Assembly: GCA_041552135.1 (NCBI GenBank)
Contig: JBFELL010000065.1
Span: forward strand, 1-14,826
Reading direction: 5' to 3'
Origin: SZUA-186 sp041552135
GTDB taxonomy: Bacteria > Pseudomonadota > Gammaproteobacteria > UBA9214
Length of the DNA: 14,826 nucleotides
The notes under the pieces were generated by a model, which was not told the DNA's origin, did not search any database, and saw only the letters and a program-made list of their open reading frames with translations. Each line of letters begins with the position of its first letter. Positions within the stretch are counted from its first letter, which is position 1. Positions 1-7,352 of this stretch are shown piece by piece. The translations under genes and the position numbers were made by a program.

Positions 1-192
1 CGCGGAGAAATTCAGCTGATCCAGGAATTTCTCGGTTGCCAGCCGACCACCGATATGGAATTCATCAACCGGCGCAAGATCCTCGATTGTCACGCTGTCA
101 ACAGTTTTACCGAGCCGGGTGATGGCCGCCTGAATCGCTTCCAGCAAATCACCATGCAAATAATGTTCTGACACAGCTTTTTCGTTTGACAT
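1..192 (-). CDS. Class I SAM-dependent methyltransferase, N-terminal fragment
   Basis: The gene runs off the left edge, so only the first 64 residues are visible, starting MSNEKAVSEHYLHGDLLEAI and containing LAPVDEFHIGGRLATEKFLD. This HYxHGxLLEAI ... VDEFHIGGR.AT leader resembles, from memory, the helical N-terminus that precedes the Rossmann core in a widespread group of UbiE-like SAM methyltransferases. The glycine-rich SAM-binding motif that would prove it lies outside the window. The ATG at 192-190 is the only sensible start; the upstream purine-rich stretch is a weak ribosome binding site. An AT-rich patch (TATATT on the minus strand near 223-228) could be a -10 box, but no good -35 accompanies it. 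The substrate cannot be inferred. The CopD-like gene lies upstream on the same strand, 128 bp away. Confidence 0.65.
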   Translation of the reverse strand, partial: MSNEKAVSEHYLHGDLLEAIQAAITRLGKTVDSVTIEDLAPVDEFHIGGRLATEKFLDQLNFSA

Positions 193-320
193 ACTTTGCC
201 TGCCTTGCGATTCCCGTTAATAAATATACAACTGCCCTGGCTTGCCGGAAAATACAGCCGGCGCCTGTGCGGGATGCGAAAAAATGGCGATTCAGTTTCC
301 ATGCCGGAGCGCGTCGCCCG

Positions 321-812
321 TCATGCACTCCAGAAATGAAAACCATGCGACCCTGCAACAGCAGCCAGTACCGCCAGCATGCTAAGCGTCAACAGCACCT
401 TGTGCATCCTGTGCAGCCAGGCGAAGGCAGCTGCACTGTCGTTTACCGCTTTTTCCCGGAACCATCGATGCAGCACCAAAGGCTCGAGCACAAACAGAAC
501 AACAGTAAAAACCACCCATATGAATGTCATCAGGTGCATCCACCAGAACTGCATCTGCTGGTAGCGATCCCAGGCATTCATGTAATCCAGCATGTAGTAC
601 CCGGAAATACCTGTAATCAGGGTAGCAATCCTTGCCTGAAATGCAAACCGCCCTTCAAGTTTCTCGAATAAATCCAACCTGTTACCGGTGTCCGCTATTT
701 CCATGAGTGACGGAACAAGAACCGCAGTAACAAAGGCAACACCGCCAATCCATATGACTACACCAAGGATGTGCAGCGCGCGGGATATGATGAAATAATC
801 GAAAGTATCCAT
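321..812 (-). CDS. CopD-like four-helix integral membrane protein
   Basis: A 163-residue membrane protein with four hydrophobic segments at about residues 10-33, 58-78, 88-112 and 138-158. The first carries RALHILGVVIWIGG, the histidine-containing HxLG..xWIGG signature seen in CopD-family and related small inner-membrane proteins. Further histidines sit in segment 3 (WWMHLM, VLHRWF), in the following loop (WLHRMH) and near the C-terminus (SHGFHFW), which could support haem or metal binding; that is inference. CopD proteins are linked to copper handling, but small stand-alone relatives are mostly uncharacterised, and no copper gene is nearby. The start at 812 begins MDTFDYF just before the first helix and is preceded only by a weak GGTAAG. 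The family call is moderately sure; the function is unknown. Confidence 0.65.
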   Translation of the reverse strand: MDTFDYFIISRALHILGVVIWIGGVAFVTAVLVPSLMEIADTGNRLDLFEKLEGRFAFQARIATLITGISGYYMLDYMNAWDRYQQMQFWWMHLMTFIWVVFTVVLFVLEPLVLHRWFREKAVNDSAAAFAWLHRMHKVLLTLSMLAVLAAVAGSHGFHFWSA

Positions 813-837
813 ATGCTTACCAGTGCCCCACTTGATT

Positions 838-862
838 CCTTCGCCCCTTCAAGGGGAGAAGG
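838..862. repeat. Palindromic hairpin
   Basis: CCTTC-g-CCCC, a TTCAA loop, then GGGG-a-GAAGG: two stem blocks separated by a single G/A mismatch. There is no T-run, so it is not a convincing terminator. It sits at the left end of a block of inverted repeats in the gene-poor stretch and looks like an interspersed intergenic palindrome. Confidence 0.55.
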
Positions 863-866
863 CCGA

Positions 867-882
867 TGTACAGGGAAGTACA
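867..882. repeat. TGTAC-N6-GTACA inverted repeat
   Basis: A perfect 5-bp inverted repeat with a 6-bp spacer (AGGGAA), five bases to the right of the preceding hairpin. It could be part of the same interspersed element. An operator is possible but nothing in the surroundings argues for it. Confidence 0.4.
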
Positions 883-1022
883 CGTGGCGCGCGAGGCGGG
901 ATGCCGTGAGCGGCCAGCATGAGGGGTGAGCATCTTTGTTGCACAACGGCCTGATTCATATACCCTCCCCCTCGGCAACTGCTCCCTGCGTTGCCCTACC
1001 TCCTGCATCCATGCAGTCGTAA

Positions 1023-1046
1023 CCCTCTCCCGCACGTGGGAGAGGG
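1023..1046. repeat. Perfect 9-bp stem hairpin
   Basis: CCCTCTCCC, loop GCACGT, GGGAGAGGG. The stem is perfect and GC-rich, with no following T-run. Together with the hairpin at 838-862 it brackets about 210 bp, which suggests the two ends of a small repeat element, but the two end sequences are not clear inverted copies of each other. Confidence 0.55.
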
Positions 1047-1417
1047 GCTGCGGTCCCGAGCATCACTGGCAGTTTTCATGTTTCAGGTCCATCTGGTTTC
1101 CATTCCCGGCCTGGACCCGGATGCTTGCACCGCAAGCCAGGAATTCTAATGGGGCAGCAATGGGCTGTCACTCGCATGCCGACTGCCTGCATGAACGGCA
1201 CAGATTCGCGGTCGCTGAATGAATGACCGTTTTCGAGTCAGCTTGCCATTCAGGCATTCATTGTTATGGCTGACGTTCCAGTTCAGCGGCAACCCACCAG
1301 AGATGTCCGCCACAACAGCTTGTCACCTTTCGATCAATGGCGGTGGCCTGTTGTGCCGTGGAAACAAAGCCGGGAAAGCGTTTACTCGCGAATACCGCGC
1401 GGCAACGGGCACAACTT

Positions 1418-1609
1418 CTACCAGCGGTAATAGTGGAAAGCTACAAGCTCGGGATCATGCGCTGCGGCCGCCCCTCCGAGCCTTTTCGCTCTTTGATGAT
1501 ACTCCGAATCGAGTTGCCTGAATTGCTCGGGAAGCGCTCTCGCCAATTCTTCAGACCGGGCAGGGCCGAACGGGAACAGGCCAGAGTGCGTCCCGTTATG
1601 GACACTGGC
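1418..1609 (-). pseudogene. C-terminal relic of an unidentified protein
   Basis: On the minus strand the frame bounded by TGA at 1612-1610 and TAG at 1420-1418 encodes 63 residues that look like real protein: a helix-forming stretch ARSEELARALPEQFRQLDSE continues into YHQRAKRLGG, and the end reads HDPELVAFHYYRW before the stop. Residue use is typical of coding DNA, in contrast to the other frames here. There is no ATG or GTG that would give a sensible start, and the upstream frames (1613-2300) show no convincing continuation. I therefore read it as the 3' remnant of a decayed or truncated gene. I cannot name the family. A chance open frame is the alternative. Confidence 0.4.
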
Positions 1610-2301
1610 TCATCCTTCTGCCTACAGAACCAGCCTGTTTATCTACAGCCTGATTACTCTCGGGCATCCCGCTCACCACCCGACTTTGCGCCCGGGACAG
1701 GCAACAGGGCCAAAACGATGGCTATATCAGCACAGCAAGCCGTAACCTCCATCCCTGCCTGCAGCGGGTCTGCTTCTTTCCCATGCTTTTCTCCAGTGAT
1801 ACCAAACGGCAACGACGGGTTGCGATGATTCCGCAACGACGCGACAGGATTATCGACAACCCGATTGTCTTGCGGAACGCGCTGCAAGCAGGCCGCATGC
1901 GATAGTCCACTAGTTTCATATCATCAGCATCTCCACGCTTGCGTGTGAAGCAGATGCATCACGGGTCGTTAATCCGGATACTGTAGTGCCCGGAGCGATA
2001 CCCCTTGAGTTTCTCAAGCCGACTGGATGGAGGCAGGGAGTCTCGAGGATTTCAGTTGACTGGCTGAAGCCGGCATTCAGATCTTCCGGGCCGCCAGAGG
2101 CTGCATCTCTCGCGGTGGGCAGCGGGAAAAACGACCTTGAAAGATCCGGCCGGTTTCCCGGCACCTGGAGGATTCGATCACAGGAAAATTACTGGCGCTA
2201 TACGCTAGTATTGTCAAGCAATGACATGCGGGCTGACCGGGGTCTAGCATTCGGTTAACTGTTGCGCGAAGTGCTGACCACCGTCACTTCCAGCAAGCTG
2301 G

Positions 2302-2772
2302 CTACTGATACTTCGCAGCCGTGATGAACTGGCCGAAGGACTCGCACCAAACCACGACTGCGCTGTAGGCAGCGGGGTCGATGGATTCCGGGACCGGCAC
2401 CAGGAAGTTCTCGAATGTCCTGACCTCTCCCACACGCACCATCCTGTTCTTCAGGCGATTGAAGTCTTCTTCTGTCTCGACGAATTCGGGCGACAGATAG
2501 AGCTTGTAGTCCGGACCCGGAGCAAGTCTTCCCGTGAGCGTAATCGCCGACCGGCTGACTGAGACTGCCCCCTCGCCCCAGTGCAGCGCATCGCTGCCTG
2601 CGAGATCACGCCGGAACTCGGATTTGAACTGCGCCCGGGAGGCGACCTGCCGTACTTCCGCCTCTGGCGGAGCTGCTGGCGCAATGAGTATGGGCAGAGC
2701 GTAGATGCCACCGGCAAAGCCAATAGCACCAATAGCAGCGTGGGTGAAAATGAGCAGGAGAATTTTCTTCAT
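2302..2772 (-). CDS. Membrane-anchored DM13 domain protein
   Basis: A 156-residue protein. Residues 1-32 are a hydrophobic N-terminal segment (MKKILLLIFTHAAIGAIGFA) without a lipobox, so most likely an uncleaved anchor or signal peptide. Residues about 60-155 match the DM13 domain: GEGAVSVS, APGPDYKLYLSPEF, VGEVRTFENFLVPVP and the ending VVVWCESFGQFITAAKY. DM13 is a beta-rich extracytoplasmic domain in which a conserved cysteine has been proposed to be redox active; here it is Cys143 in VVWCESF. The usual placement is periplasmic. The partner and substrate are unknown. The gene stands alone, with about 240 bp of non-coding DNA on its 5' side. The start at 2772 gives a normal signal-like N-terminus; the ribosome binding site is weak. 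Confidence 0.8.
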   Translation of the reverse strand: MKKILLLIFTHAAIGAIGFAGGIYALPILIAPAAPPEAEVRQVASRAQFKSEFRRDLAGSDALHWGEGAVSVSRSAITLTGRLAPGPDYKLYLSPEFVETEEDFNRLKNRMVRVGEVRTFENFLVPVPESIDPAAYSAVVVWCESFGQFITAAKYQ

Positions 2773-3013
2773 TGGTCAGCCGCCTGAATTCCCACAGTAA
2801 TTTCTACGATGCCCTGCATTTGAATTGATCGGCATGTCAGCACGTCCGGCCCCGAACAAGCATACTCCAATGATTTGTCATGTGCAGGTGAATGCGCCAA
2901 GCGGAACAATCACCATGGCATGGATCAACGTATTACGCGGTTAGCGGCAAGCCCGGTGTAACCACGCGCAGAAGCTGCCGGCCGGGACCCCGGTTCCGGC
3001 GAAGCGGGGCGTG

Positions 3014-3904
3014 CTAGGGGCGCTTCGGCCGGCTGTCATCCGGTGCGAACAGGGCACGCTTTTCGCGAAACAGCGCGGAGATGTCCTCGTCGCCGAAGCC
3101 CGCTTCCATGAGGCGGCGGTAGTGCACCAGCGTCATCTCGACCACCGGCAGGGCAACGCCGAACTGCCCGGCCATCTGCCGGCAGATCACCAGGTCCTTG
3201 TGGTGCAGCGCGACCCGGAAGCCCGGCTTGAAGCCCCCCTCGACCATGCTCGGCCCGCGGTGGCTCAGGAACCAGTTGCCGGCCGCCCCGCTGCCGACCA
3301 CCTCGATGACCTTGTCCATCGGCAGCTCATGTGCCCGGGCAAAGGCCAGCGCCTCGGTCACGGCCTGGTTGATGCCGGCCGCCATGATCTGGTTGACGGC
3401 CTTGGTGGCCTGCCCGGCGCCGACCGGACCCATGTGCGTGATGCGCGAGGCCAACGCCTGCAGCACCGGCCGGACCCGCGCCAGCACCGCGTCATCACCG
3501 CCGACCATCATGGCGAGCGTGCCCTGTCGCGCGCCCTCGACGCCGCCGGAGACCGGCGCGTCGAGGAAATTACCCCCGGCGGCGGCGACCTGTGCCGCAG
3601 CGGCCCTGGCCGTCTCGCGGCTGACGGTGGAAGTATCGATGACAACCGCCCCGGGCCACAGGCCCGGCACCAGCGCGCCGACCATCTCCAGCACATCGGC
3701 ATCGGCCGAGACCGACAGGATGATTACCTCGCAGCGGCCTGCCAGTTCCGCCGGATCGAAGGCCGCGGGCACGCCGAGTTCTGCGGCCAGCGCCTCGGCC
3801 GTGCTGCGCGTGCGGTTCCACAGCGTCTCCAGCAGGCCCGCGCGCTGCAGGTTGCGCGCCATCGGCGCGCCCATACCACCCAGTCCGATTACACCGGTTC
3901 GCAT
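3014..3904 (-). CDS. NAD(P)-dependent oxidoreductase, 3-hydroxyisobutyrate dehydrogenase family
   Basis: About 296 residues, the usual length for beta-hydroxyacid dehydrogenases (MmsB, GarR, GlxR, GLYR types). The N-terminal Rossmann motif is GVIGLGGMGAPMARNL, followed by the substrate-binding DAPVSGGVEGARQGTLAMMV (about residues 116-135), then GAGQATKAVNQIM, whose lysine aligns with the catalytic Lys of the family, and FKPGFRVALHHKDL near residue 240. These enzymes oxidise or reduce small 3-hydroxyacids or semialdehydes; the exact substrate cannot be read from the sequence. The gene overlaps the end of speA: its two possible ATGs (3907-3905 and 3904-3902) both sit on or next to the speA stop. 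The GGAGG at 3916-3912 within the last speA codons fits the second ATG better, with 7 bases of spacing, so that start is given. Translation is probably coupled to speA. Confidence 0.85.
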   Translation of the reverse strand: MRTGVIGLGGMGAPMARNLQRAGLLETLWNRTRSTAEALAAELGVPAAFDPAELAGRCEVIILSVSADADVLEMVGALVPGLWPGAVVIDTSTVSRETARAAAAQVAAAGGNFLDAPVSGGVEGARQGTLAMMVGGDDAVLARVRPVLQALASRITHMGPVGAGQATKAVNQIMAAGINQAVTEALAFARAHELPMDKVIEVVGSGAAGNWFLSHRGPSMVEGGFKPGFRVALHHKDLVICRQMAGQFGVALPVVEMTLVHYRRLMEAGFGDEDISALFREKRALFAPDDSRPKRP

Positions 3905-5781
3905 CATTCGTCCTCCAGGTAAGTGGTGCCTGTCAGTCCGCCTTCCAGCGCCTGCAGGCAGGTGCTGCGCTCGACGCCCGTGAGACCGGCAGCATTCAGC
4001 TTCTCGCGATAGCGTGCCAGCAGCCGCTTCGGCTCGAACTCGACGTAGCGCAGCAGCTCGTCGACCGTATCGCCGTGGCGCGGATCGACCAGGCGGTAGC
4101 CGCCCGCACCGTCCAGCTCGACATTGACGGCATCGGTATCGCCAAACAGGTTGTGCATGTCGCCGAGGATCTCCTGGTAGGCGCCGAGCAGGAAGAACCC
4201 CAGCAGGTAGGGTTCGCCCTTGTGCAGGCCGTGTACCGGCAGGGTCGACTCGACGCGGCCGTCCTCGGCATAGCGTTCGATGTGGCCGTCGGAGTCGCAG
4301 GTCAGGTCCTGCAGGCTGGCGCGCCGCTGCGGCGCCTCGTCCAGCCGCTGCAGCGGTACAATGGGAAACACCTGGCCGATGCCCCAGACATCCGGCATCG
4401 ACTGGAACACGGAGAGGTTGCAGAAATACTTGTCGGCCAGCTTGCGGTTGATCCCGTCGAGTTCCGGCGGCGGTTCTGCCTGGCCTGCATACAGCGCCTG
4501 GATACGACGGCAGATCGCGTAGTAAAGCGACTCGCCGCGGGCGCGCCCGGCGAGCCCCAGCGTACCATCGAGGTACAGCGAACGCAGCGCCTGCAGCTGA
4601 TCGCCGGCGACGCGGTAACTGTGCAGTGCGTTATCGGCCGTGCACTGCTCCAGGCAGGCGCGCAGCGCCAGCACCGGTGGAGCATCCGAGGGGTCGCCGC
4701 CGGCCGGGTCGCACAACACCCGCTCGGAGTCGATGACATTGGTGACCAGCACGGCGTGGTGTGCCGTAAGTGCCCGCCCCGACTCGGTCATCAGGTCCGG
4801 CATCGGCAGGTCGTGCTGACGCGCCATTGCCGCGAACACCTCGACGACGGTTTGCGCATAGTGATCCACATCGTAGTTGACCGAGCATTCACTGGCCGAG
4901 GCGGTACCCTCGTAGTCAACGCCGAGGCCGCCACCCACGTCCACGCATGCCACCGGCGCACCCGCCTCGCGCAGTGCCACCCAGCTGCGCGCCATCTCCT
5001 GCAGGGCATCGCGAAGGACATCGATGGTGCTGATCTGCGAGCCCGGGTGGCAGTGCAGCATGGCCAGGCAGTCCAGCATATCCACCGCGCGCAGGCGTTC
5101 CAGCAGCGCCAGCACGCCGGCCGCGGTGAAGCCGAACTTGGAGCGCTCGCCACCGGTATTCTGCCAGTTGCCTGCCGTCACCGTGGCGAGGCGCATGCGC
5201 AGTCCCAGGCGCGGCCGGATGTCCATGGCGGTGGCCGTGCGGAGGATCAGCTCCAGCTCCGAGAGCTTCTCGATCACCAGCATGACCCGGTGACCGAGGC
5301 GCTGCGCGATCAGCGCCAGGCGGATGTACTCGGCATCCTTGTAGCCGTTGCAGATGATGACGCCACCGGGCTGCAGGCTGCCGATCACGATCATCAGCTC
5401 CGGCTTGCTGCCGCACTCCAGGCCGACGCGGTCACCGCCATGGGCCACGATGGCATCCACCACGTGTTCCTGCTGGTTGACCTTGACCGGGTAGATGGCG
5501 GTATAGCGCGCATCGCTGTCCGCCGAACGCAGCGCAGCGGCAAAGGCAGCGTGCAGCCGGTCCACCCGGCTGCGCAGGATGTCGGTGAAGCGCAGCAGCA
5601 CCGGCAGGGTCAGGCCGGTCGTGTGCAGGTGCTCGACCAGCTCATGCAGATCGATCTCCGGGCTGCCGGGCATGCCGCGCGGGCGCACCAGCAGGCGGCC
5701 GTTGCCGCCAACGTCAAAGTAGCCGCCGCTCCAGCCGGCGAGGTTGTACTGCCGCCGGGCGCTGTCGATGTTCCATGCCAT
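3904..5781 (-). CDS. speA: Biosynthetic arginine decarboxylase
   Basis: A 625-residue PLP-dependent fold III decarboxylase that converts arginine to agmatine, the first step of one putrescine route. Visible family marks: YPVKVNQ with the PLP lysine at about residue 100, CNGYKDAEYIRLALI, GLRMRLAT, KFGFTAAGVLALL, VDVGGGLGVDYEGT, TESGRALTAHH, FQSMPDVWGIGQVFPIVPL, the substrate-binding TCDSDGHI, LGAYQEILGDMHNLFGDTDA and the terminal TYLEDE shared with the E. coli enzyme. The motif read as HFHLGSQ in E. coli is HCHPGSQ here. The open frame continues upstream to 5958, but residues before MAWNIDSARRQYNLAGW are unlike the family and overlap the divergent speE, so ATG 5781 is chosen. No ribosome binding site precedes it. 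The next gene overlaps its stop codon. Confidence 0.95.
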   Translation of the reverse strand: MAWNIDSARRQYNLAGWSGGYFDVGGNGRLLVRPRGMPGSPEIDLHELVEHLHTTGLTLPVLLRFTDILRSRVDRLHAAFAAALRSADSDARYTAIYPVKVNQQEHVVDAIVAHGGDRVGLECGSKPELMIVIGSLQPGGVIICNGYKDAEYIRLALIAQRLGHRVMLVIEKLSELELILRTATAMDIRPRLGLRMRLATVTAGNWQNTGGERSKFGFTAAGVLALLERLRAVDMLDCLAMLHCHPGSQISTIDVLRDALQEMARSWVALREAGAPVACVDVGGGLGVDYEGTASASECSVNYDVDHYAQTVVEVFAAMARQHDLPMPDLMTESGRALTAHHAVLVTNVIDSERVLCDPAGGDPSDAPPVLALRACLEQCTADNALHSYRVAGDQLQALRSLYLDGTLGLAGRARGESLYYAICRRIQALYAGQAEPPPELDGINRKLADKYFCNLSVFQSMPDVWGIGQVFPIVPLQRLDEAPQRRASLQDLTCDSDGHIERYAEDGRVESTLPVHGLHKGEPYLLGFFLLGAYQEILGDMHNLFGDTDAVNVELDGAGGYRLVDPRHGDTVDELLRYVEFEPKRLLARYREKLNAAGLTGVERSTCLQALEGGLTGTTYLEDE

Positions 5782-5788
5782 GGCGGCA

Positions 5789-5817
5789 ACGATAAAGACA
5801 CGCCCCGAAACAAACAA
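5789..5817 (-). promoter_or_regulatory. Possible speA promoter giving a leaderless mRNA
   Basis: On the minus strand TTGTTT (5817-5812) and TATCGT (5794-5789) are spaced by exactly 17 bases. The A of the speA ATG lies 8 bases past the -10 box, where transcription would normally begin. Each hexamer matches the sigma-70 consensus at four of six positions, so this is a suggestion from spacing plus the absence of a Shine-Dalgarno, not a firm call. Confidence 0.3.
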
Positions 5818-5865
5818 GGCTTGTCTGCCGGCCACGTCCCGGGATGCCGTCAAGACCGAATCCAA

Positions 5866-5894
5866 TTGATCCTGACATCCCGAGCAGGGAGAAT
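5866..5894 (+). promoter_or_regulatory. Possible speE sigma-70 promoter
   Basis: TTGATC (5866-5871) and GAGAAT (5889-5894) with a 17-base spacer lie about 60 bases before the speE start in the 175-bp gap between the divergent speA and speE. Both hexamers match consensus at four of six positions. Low confidence. Confidence 0.25.
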
Positions 5895-5956
5895 ACGGCA
5901 CACACCGGCGCCAGGGCACTGCCCGCGACAGCCCACAACAGCCCCTGGAGAGCACC

Positions 5957-6811
5957 ATGACACTGGATCCCGATCACTGGTTCACCGAGGCCTGCGAGGA
6001 AGGCGGCTCGGCCTTCTCGGTGCAGCTGCGCGAGAAACTGCACGACGAGCAGACCGGCTTCCAGCGCATCGAGATCTATGCCACCGAGTTCTTCGGTAAC
6101 CTGATGGTCATCGACGGTTTCGTCATGCTATCGACGCGGGACAACTTCCTCTACCATGAGATGATGTCGCACCCGGCCCTGTTCTCGCACCCCGACCCGC
6201 GCCAGGTCGTCATTATCGGCGGTGGCGATTGCGGCACCCTGAAGGAGGTCATGAAACACCCCGGCGTGCAGCGCAGCCTGCAGGTCGAGATCGACGAGCG
6301 CGTCACGCGCCTGTCCGAGGAGTTCTTTCCCGAACTTTGCGTCGCCAACGACGACCCGCGCACGGCGTTCCTGTTCGGTGACGGCATCCAGTGGATGAAG
6401 GACGCAGCGGCCGGCAGTGTCAATGTAATCATCGTCGACAGCACCGACCCGATCGGCCCGGCCGAGGGCCTGTTCACCGAGGCGTTCTACCGTGACTGCC
6501 ACCGCGCCCTCGGCGAGGACGGCGTGCTGGTCCAGCAGAGCGAATCACCCATGTATCACATGAGCATCATCAACCCGATGCGCAAGGCGATGGCGGCGGC
6601 CGGCTTCAGTGACGTGCAGACACTGTTCTTCCCGCAACCCGTGTACCCCTCCGGCTGGTGGACGGCCACCATGGCCGGCAAGCAGGACCTGCTGTTGGCG
6701 TTCCGCGAGGATGATGCCGTGAACAAACCCTTCACCACCAGCTATTACAATGCCGCCATGCATCGCGCCGCACTCACCGCACCGGAGTTTTTCCACGCGG
6801 CGCTGGAATAG
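5957..6811 (+). CDS. speE: Polyamine aminopropyltransferase (spermidine synthase)
   Basis: A 284-residue cytosolic enzyme, close to the 288 of E. coli SpeE, that transfers the aminopropyl group of decarboxylated SAM to putrescine to form spermidine. Features: an N-terminal beta domain with FQRIEIYATEFFGNLMVIDG, then YHEMMSHPALFSHP, the nucleotide-binding VVIIGGGDCGTLKEV (residues 84-98), VEIDERV, and VNVIIVDSTDPIGPAEGLF (from residue 155), where Asp161 and Asp164 correspond to the catalytic and substrate-binding aspartates. The family motif usually reads GGGDGG or similar; Cys92 here is a mild variant. The ATG at 5957 follows GGAG at a normal distance. It diverges from speA, forming a polyamine block; no speD or agmatinase gene is in the window, so those steps must be encoded elsewhere. 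Confidence 0.95.
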   Translation: MTLDPDHWFTEACEEGGSAFSVQLREKLHDEQTGFQRIEIYATEFFGNLMVIDGFVMLSTRDNFLYHEMMSHPALFSHPDPRQVVIIGGGDCGTLKEVMKHPGVQRSLQVEIDERVTRLSEEFFPELCVANDDPRTAFLFGDGIQWMKDAAAGSVNVIIVDSTDPIGPAEGLFTEAFYRDCHRALGEDGVLVQQSESPMYHMSIINPMRKAMAAAGFSDVQTLFFPQPVYPSGWWTATMAGKQDLLLAFREDDAVNKPFTTSYYNAAMHRAALTAPEFFHAALE

Positions 6812-6856
6812 TTTCGATACACAATCCGGAACGAATGGCATAGCCTGCACAGCCGT

Positions 6857-7306
6857 TCAGTCACACCACTGCTCGACATCCGCCTTTGCCCGCGCCTCGA
6901 CCTGTGCGCGTTGCGGGTCGTTCAGGATGACACGGTTGCCCTCCTCGTCAAGGTCGTACAGGCGGCTGGCCGACGTCAGCTGCCGGTAACGCTCACGTGC
7001 AATCCCGCAGTTGCGCTTGCGCTTTTCCTTCTCCGCCCTGGCCTTTGCGGCATTACGCTTTTCCTCGTTGCGCTCGGCCTCCATGGCATCCAGCAGACGC
7101 CGAGTCCTCTGCGTGCGTTCATCCTGCGTGGCCGCCGGGGCCGGCGGCGCGGTCGATTTGCGGATCGCGGCGGGCGACTCGCCGCACGGGGTATCGGTGT
7201 AACGGACCTCGCCGCCGGTGCCGGTGCACTTGTAAATACCGGCGGACACCGGTGCAGCAATCAGCAGCATGAGCGCCGCGGCACCTGCCGTAACCCGGTA
7301 TTTCAT
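6857..7306 (-). CDS. Secreted DUF4124 domain protein
   Basis: The 149-residue product starts MKYRVTAGAAALMLLIAAPVSA, a clear Sec signal peptide of about 22 residues, followed by the DUF4124 signature GIYKCTGTGGEVRYTDTPCG with its two cysteines. The rest is a charged, helix-prone region (about residues 60-105, many Glu, Arg and Lys; likely coiled coil) and ends AKADVEQWCD. DUF4124 proteins are common, short, exported and of unknown function. The ATG at 7306 is preceded by a GGGGGTG ribosome binding site; longer frames upstream would spoil the signal peptide. It lies 46 bp downstream of fetB on the same strand, so co-transcription is possible. It converges with speE, with 45 bp between the stops and no clear terminator. 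Confidence 0.8.
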   Translation of the reverse strand: MKYRVTAGAAALMLLIAAPVSAGIYKCTGTGGEVRYTDTPCGESPAAIRKSTAPPAPAATQDERTQRTRRLLDAMEAERNEEKRNAAKARAEKEKRKRNCGIARERYRQLTSASRLYDLDEEGNRVILNDPQRAQVEARAKADVEQWCD

Positions 7307-7352
7307 CGCACCCCCCTGCAGTACATCGAATGTGACCAGCCCGGCGGATCGA

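Larger units (their letters stand above)
813..2301. other. Gene-poor stretch of about 1.5 kb with repeats and a relic
   Basis: No intact gene is recognisable on either strand between the CopD-like gene and the DM13 gene. Several open frames of 60-160 codons exist but their translations are rich in Arg, Ser, Cys and Pro and show no family motifs, as expected for chance frames in GC-rich DNA. The left part (838-1046) holds three inverted repeats. The stretch 1418-1609 on the minus strand looks like the 3' end of a decayed gene. Around 2205-2250 there are short nested inverted repeats (TGTCA/TGACA inside GCTAG/CTAGC) without a recognised role. The rest shows nothing I can name. Confidence 0.6.

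Noticed and set aside
926..1828. Plus-strand open frames of 98-163 codons in the gene-poor stretch
   Set aside because: Their translations are low in typical coding composition, rich in Cys, Arg, Ser and Pro, match no family I know, and one runs antisense to the more protein-like relic at 1418-1609.
2205..2262. Possible integron attC site or recombination site (short inverted repeats, GTTAAC)
   Set aside because: The core and inverse-core consensus sequences do not match and no integrase or cassette is present.
2981..3000. Hairpin downstream of the oxidoreductase as a terminator
   Set aside because: The stem is imperfect and no T-run follows on the minus strand.
3011..3922. A 303-codon plus-strand open frame opposite the oxidoreductase
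   Set aside because: Antisense shadow; the minus-strand product has full dehydrogenase motifs.
5782..5958. Extension of speA by 59 codons upstream of MAWNID
   Set aside because: The extra residues (many Cys and Arg) are unlike SpeA N-termini and would overlap the divergent speE start.
4075..6099. A 674-codon plus-strand open frame opposite speA
   Set aside because: It is the antisense shadow of speA; the minus strand carries all the SpeA motifs, while this frame is a His, Gln and Arg-rich string without a family.
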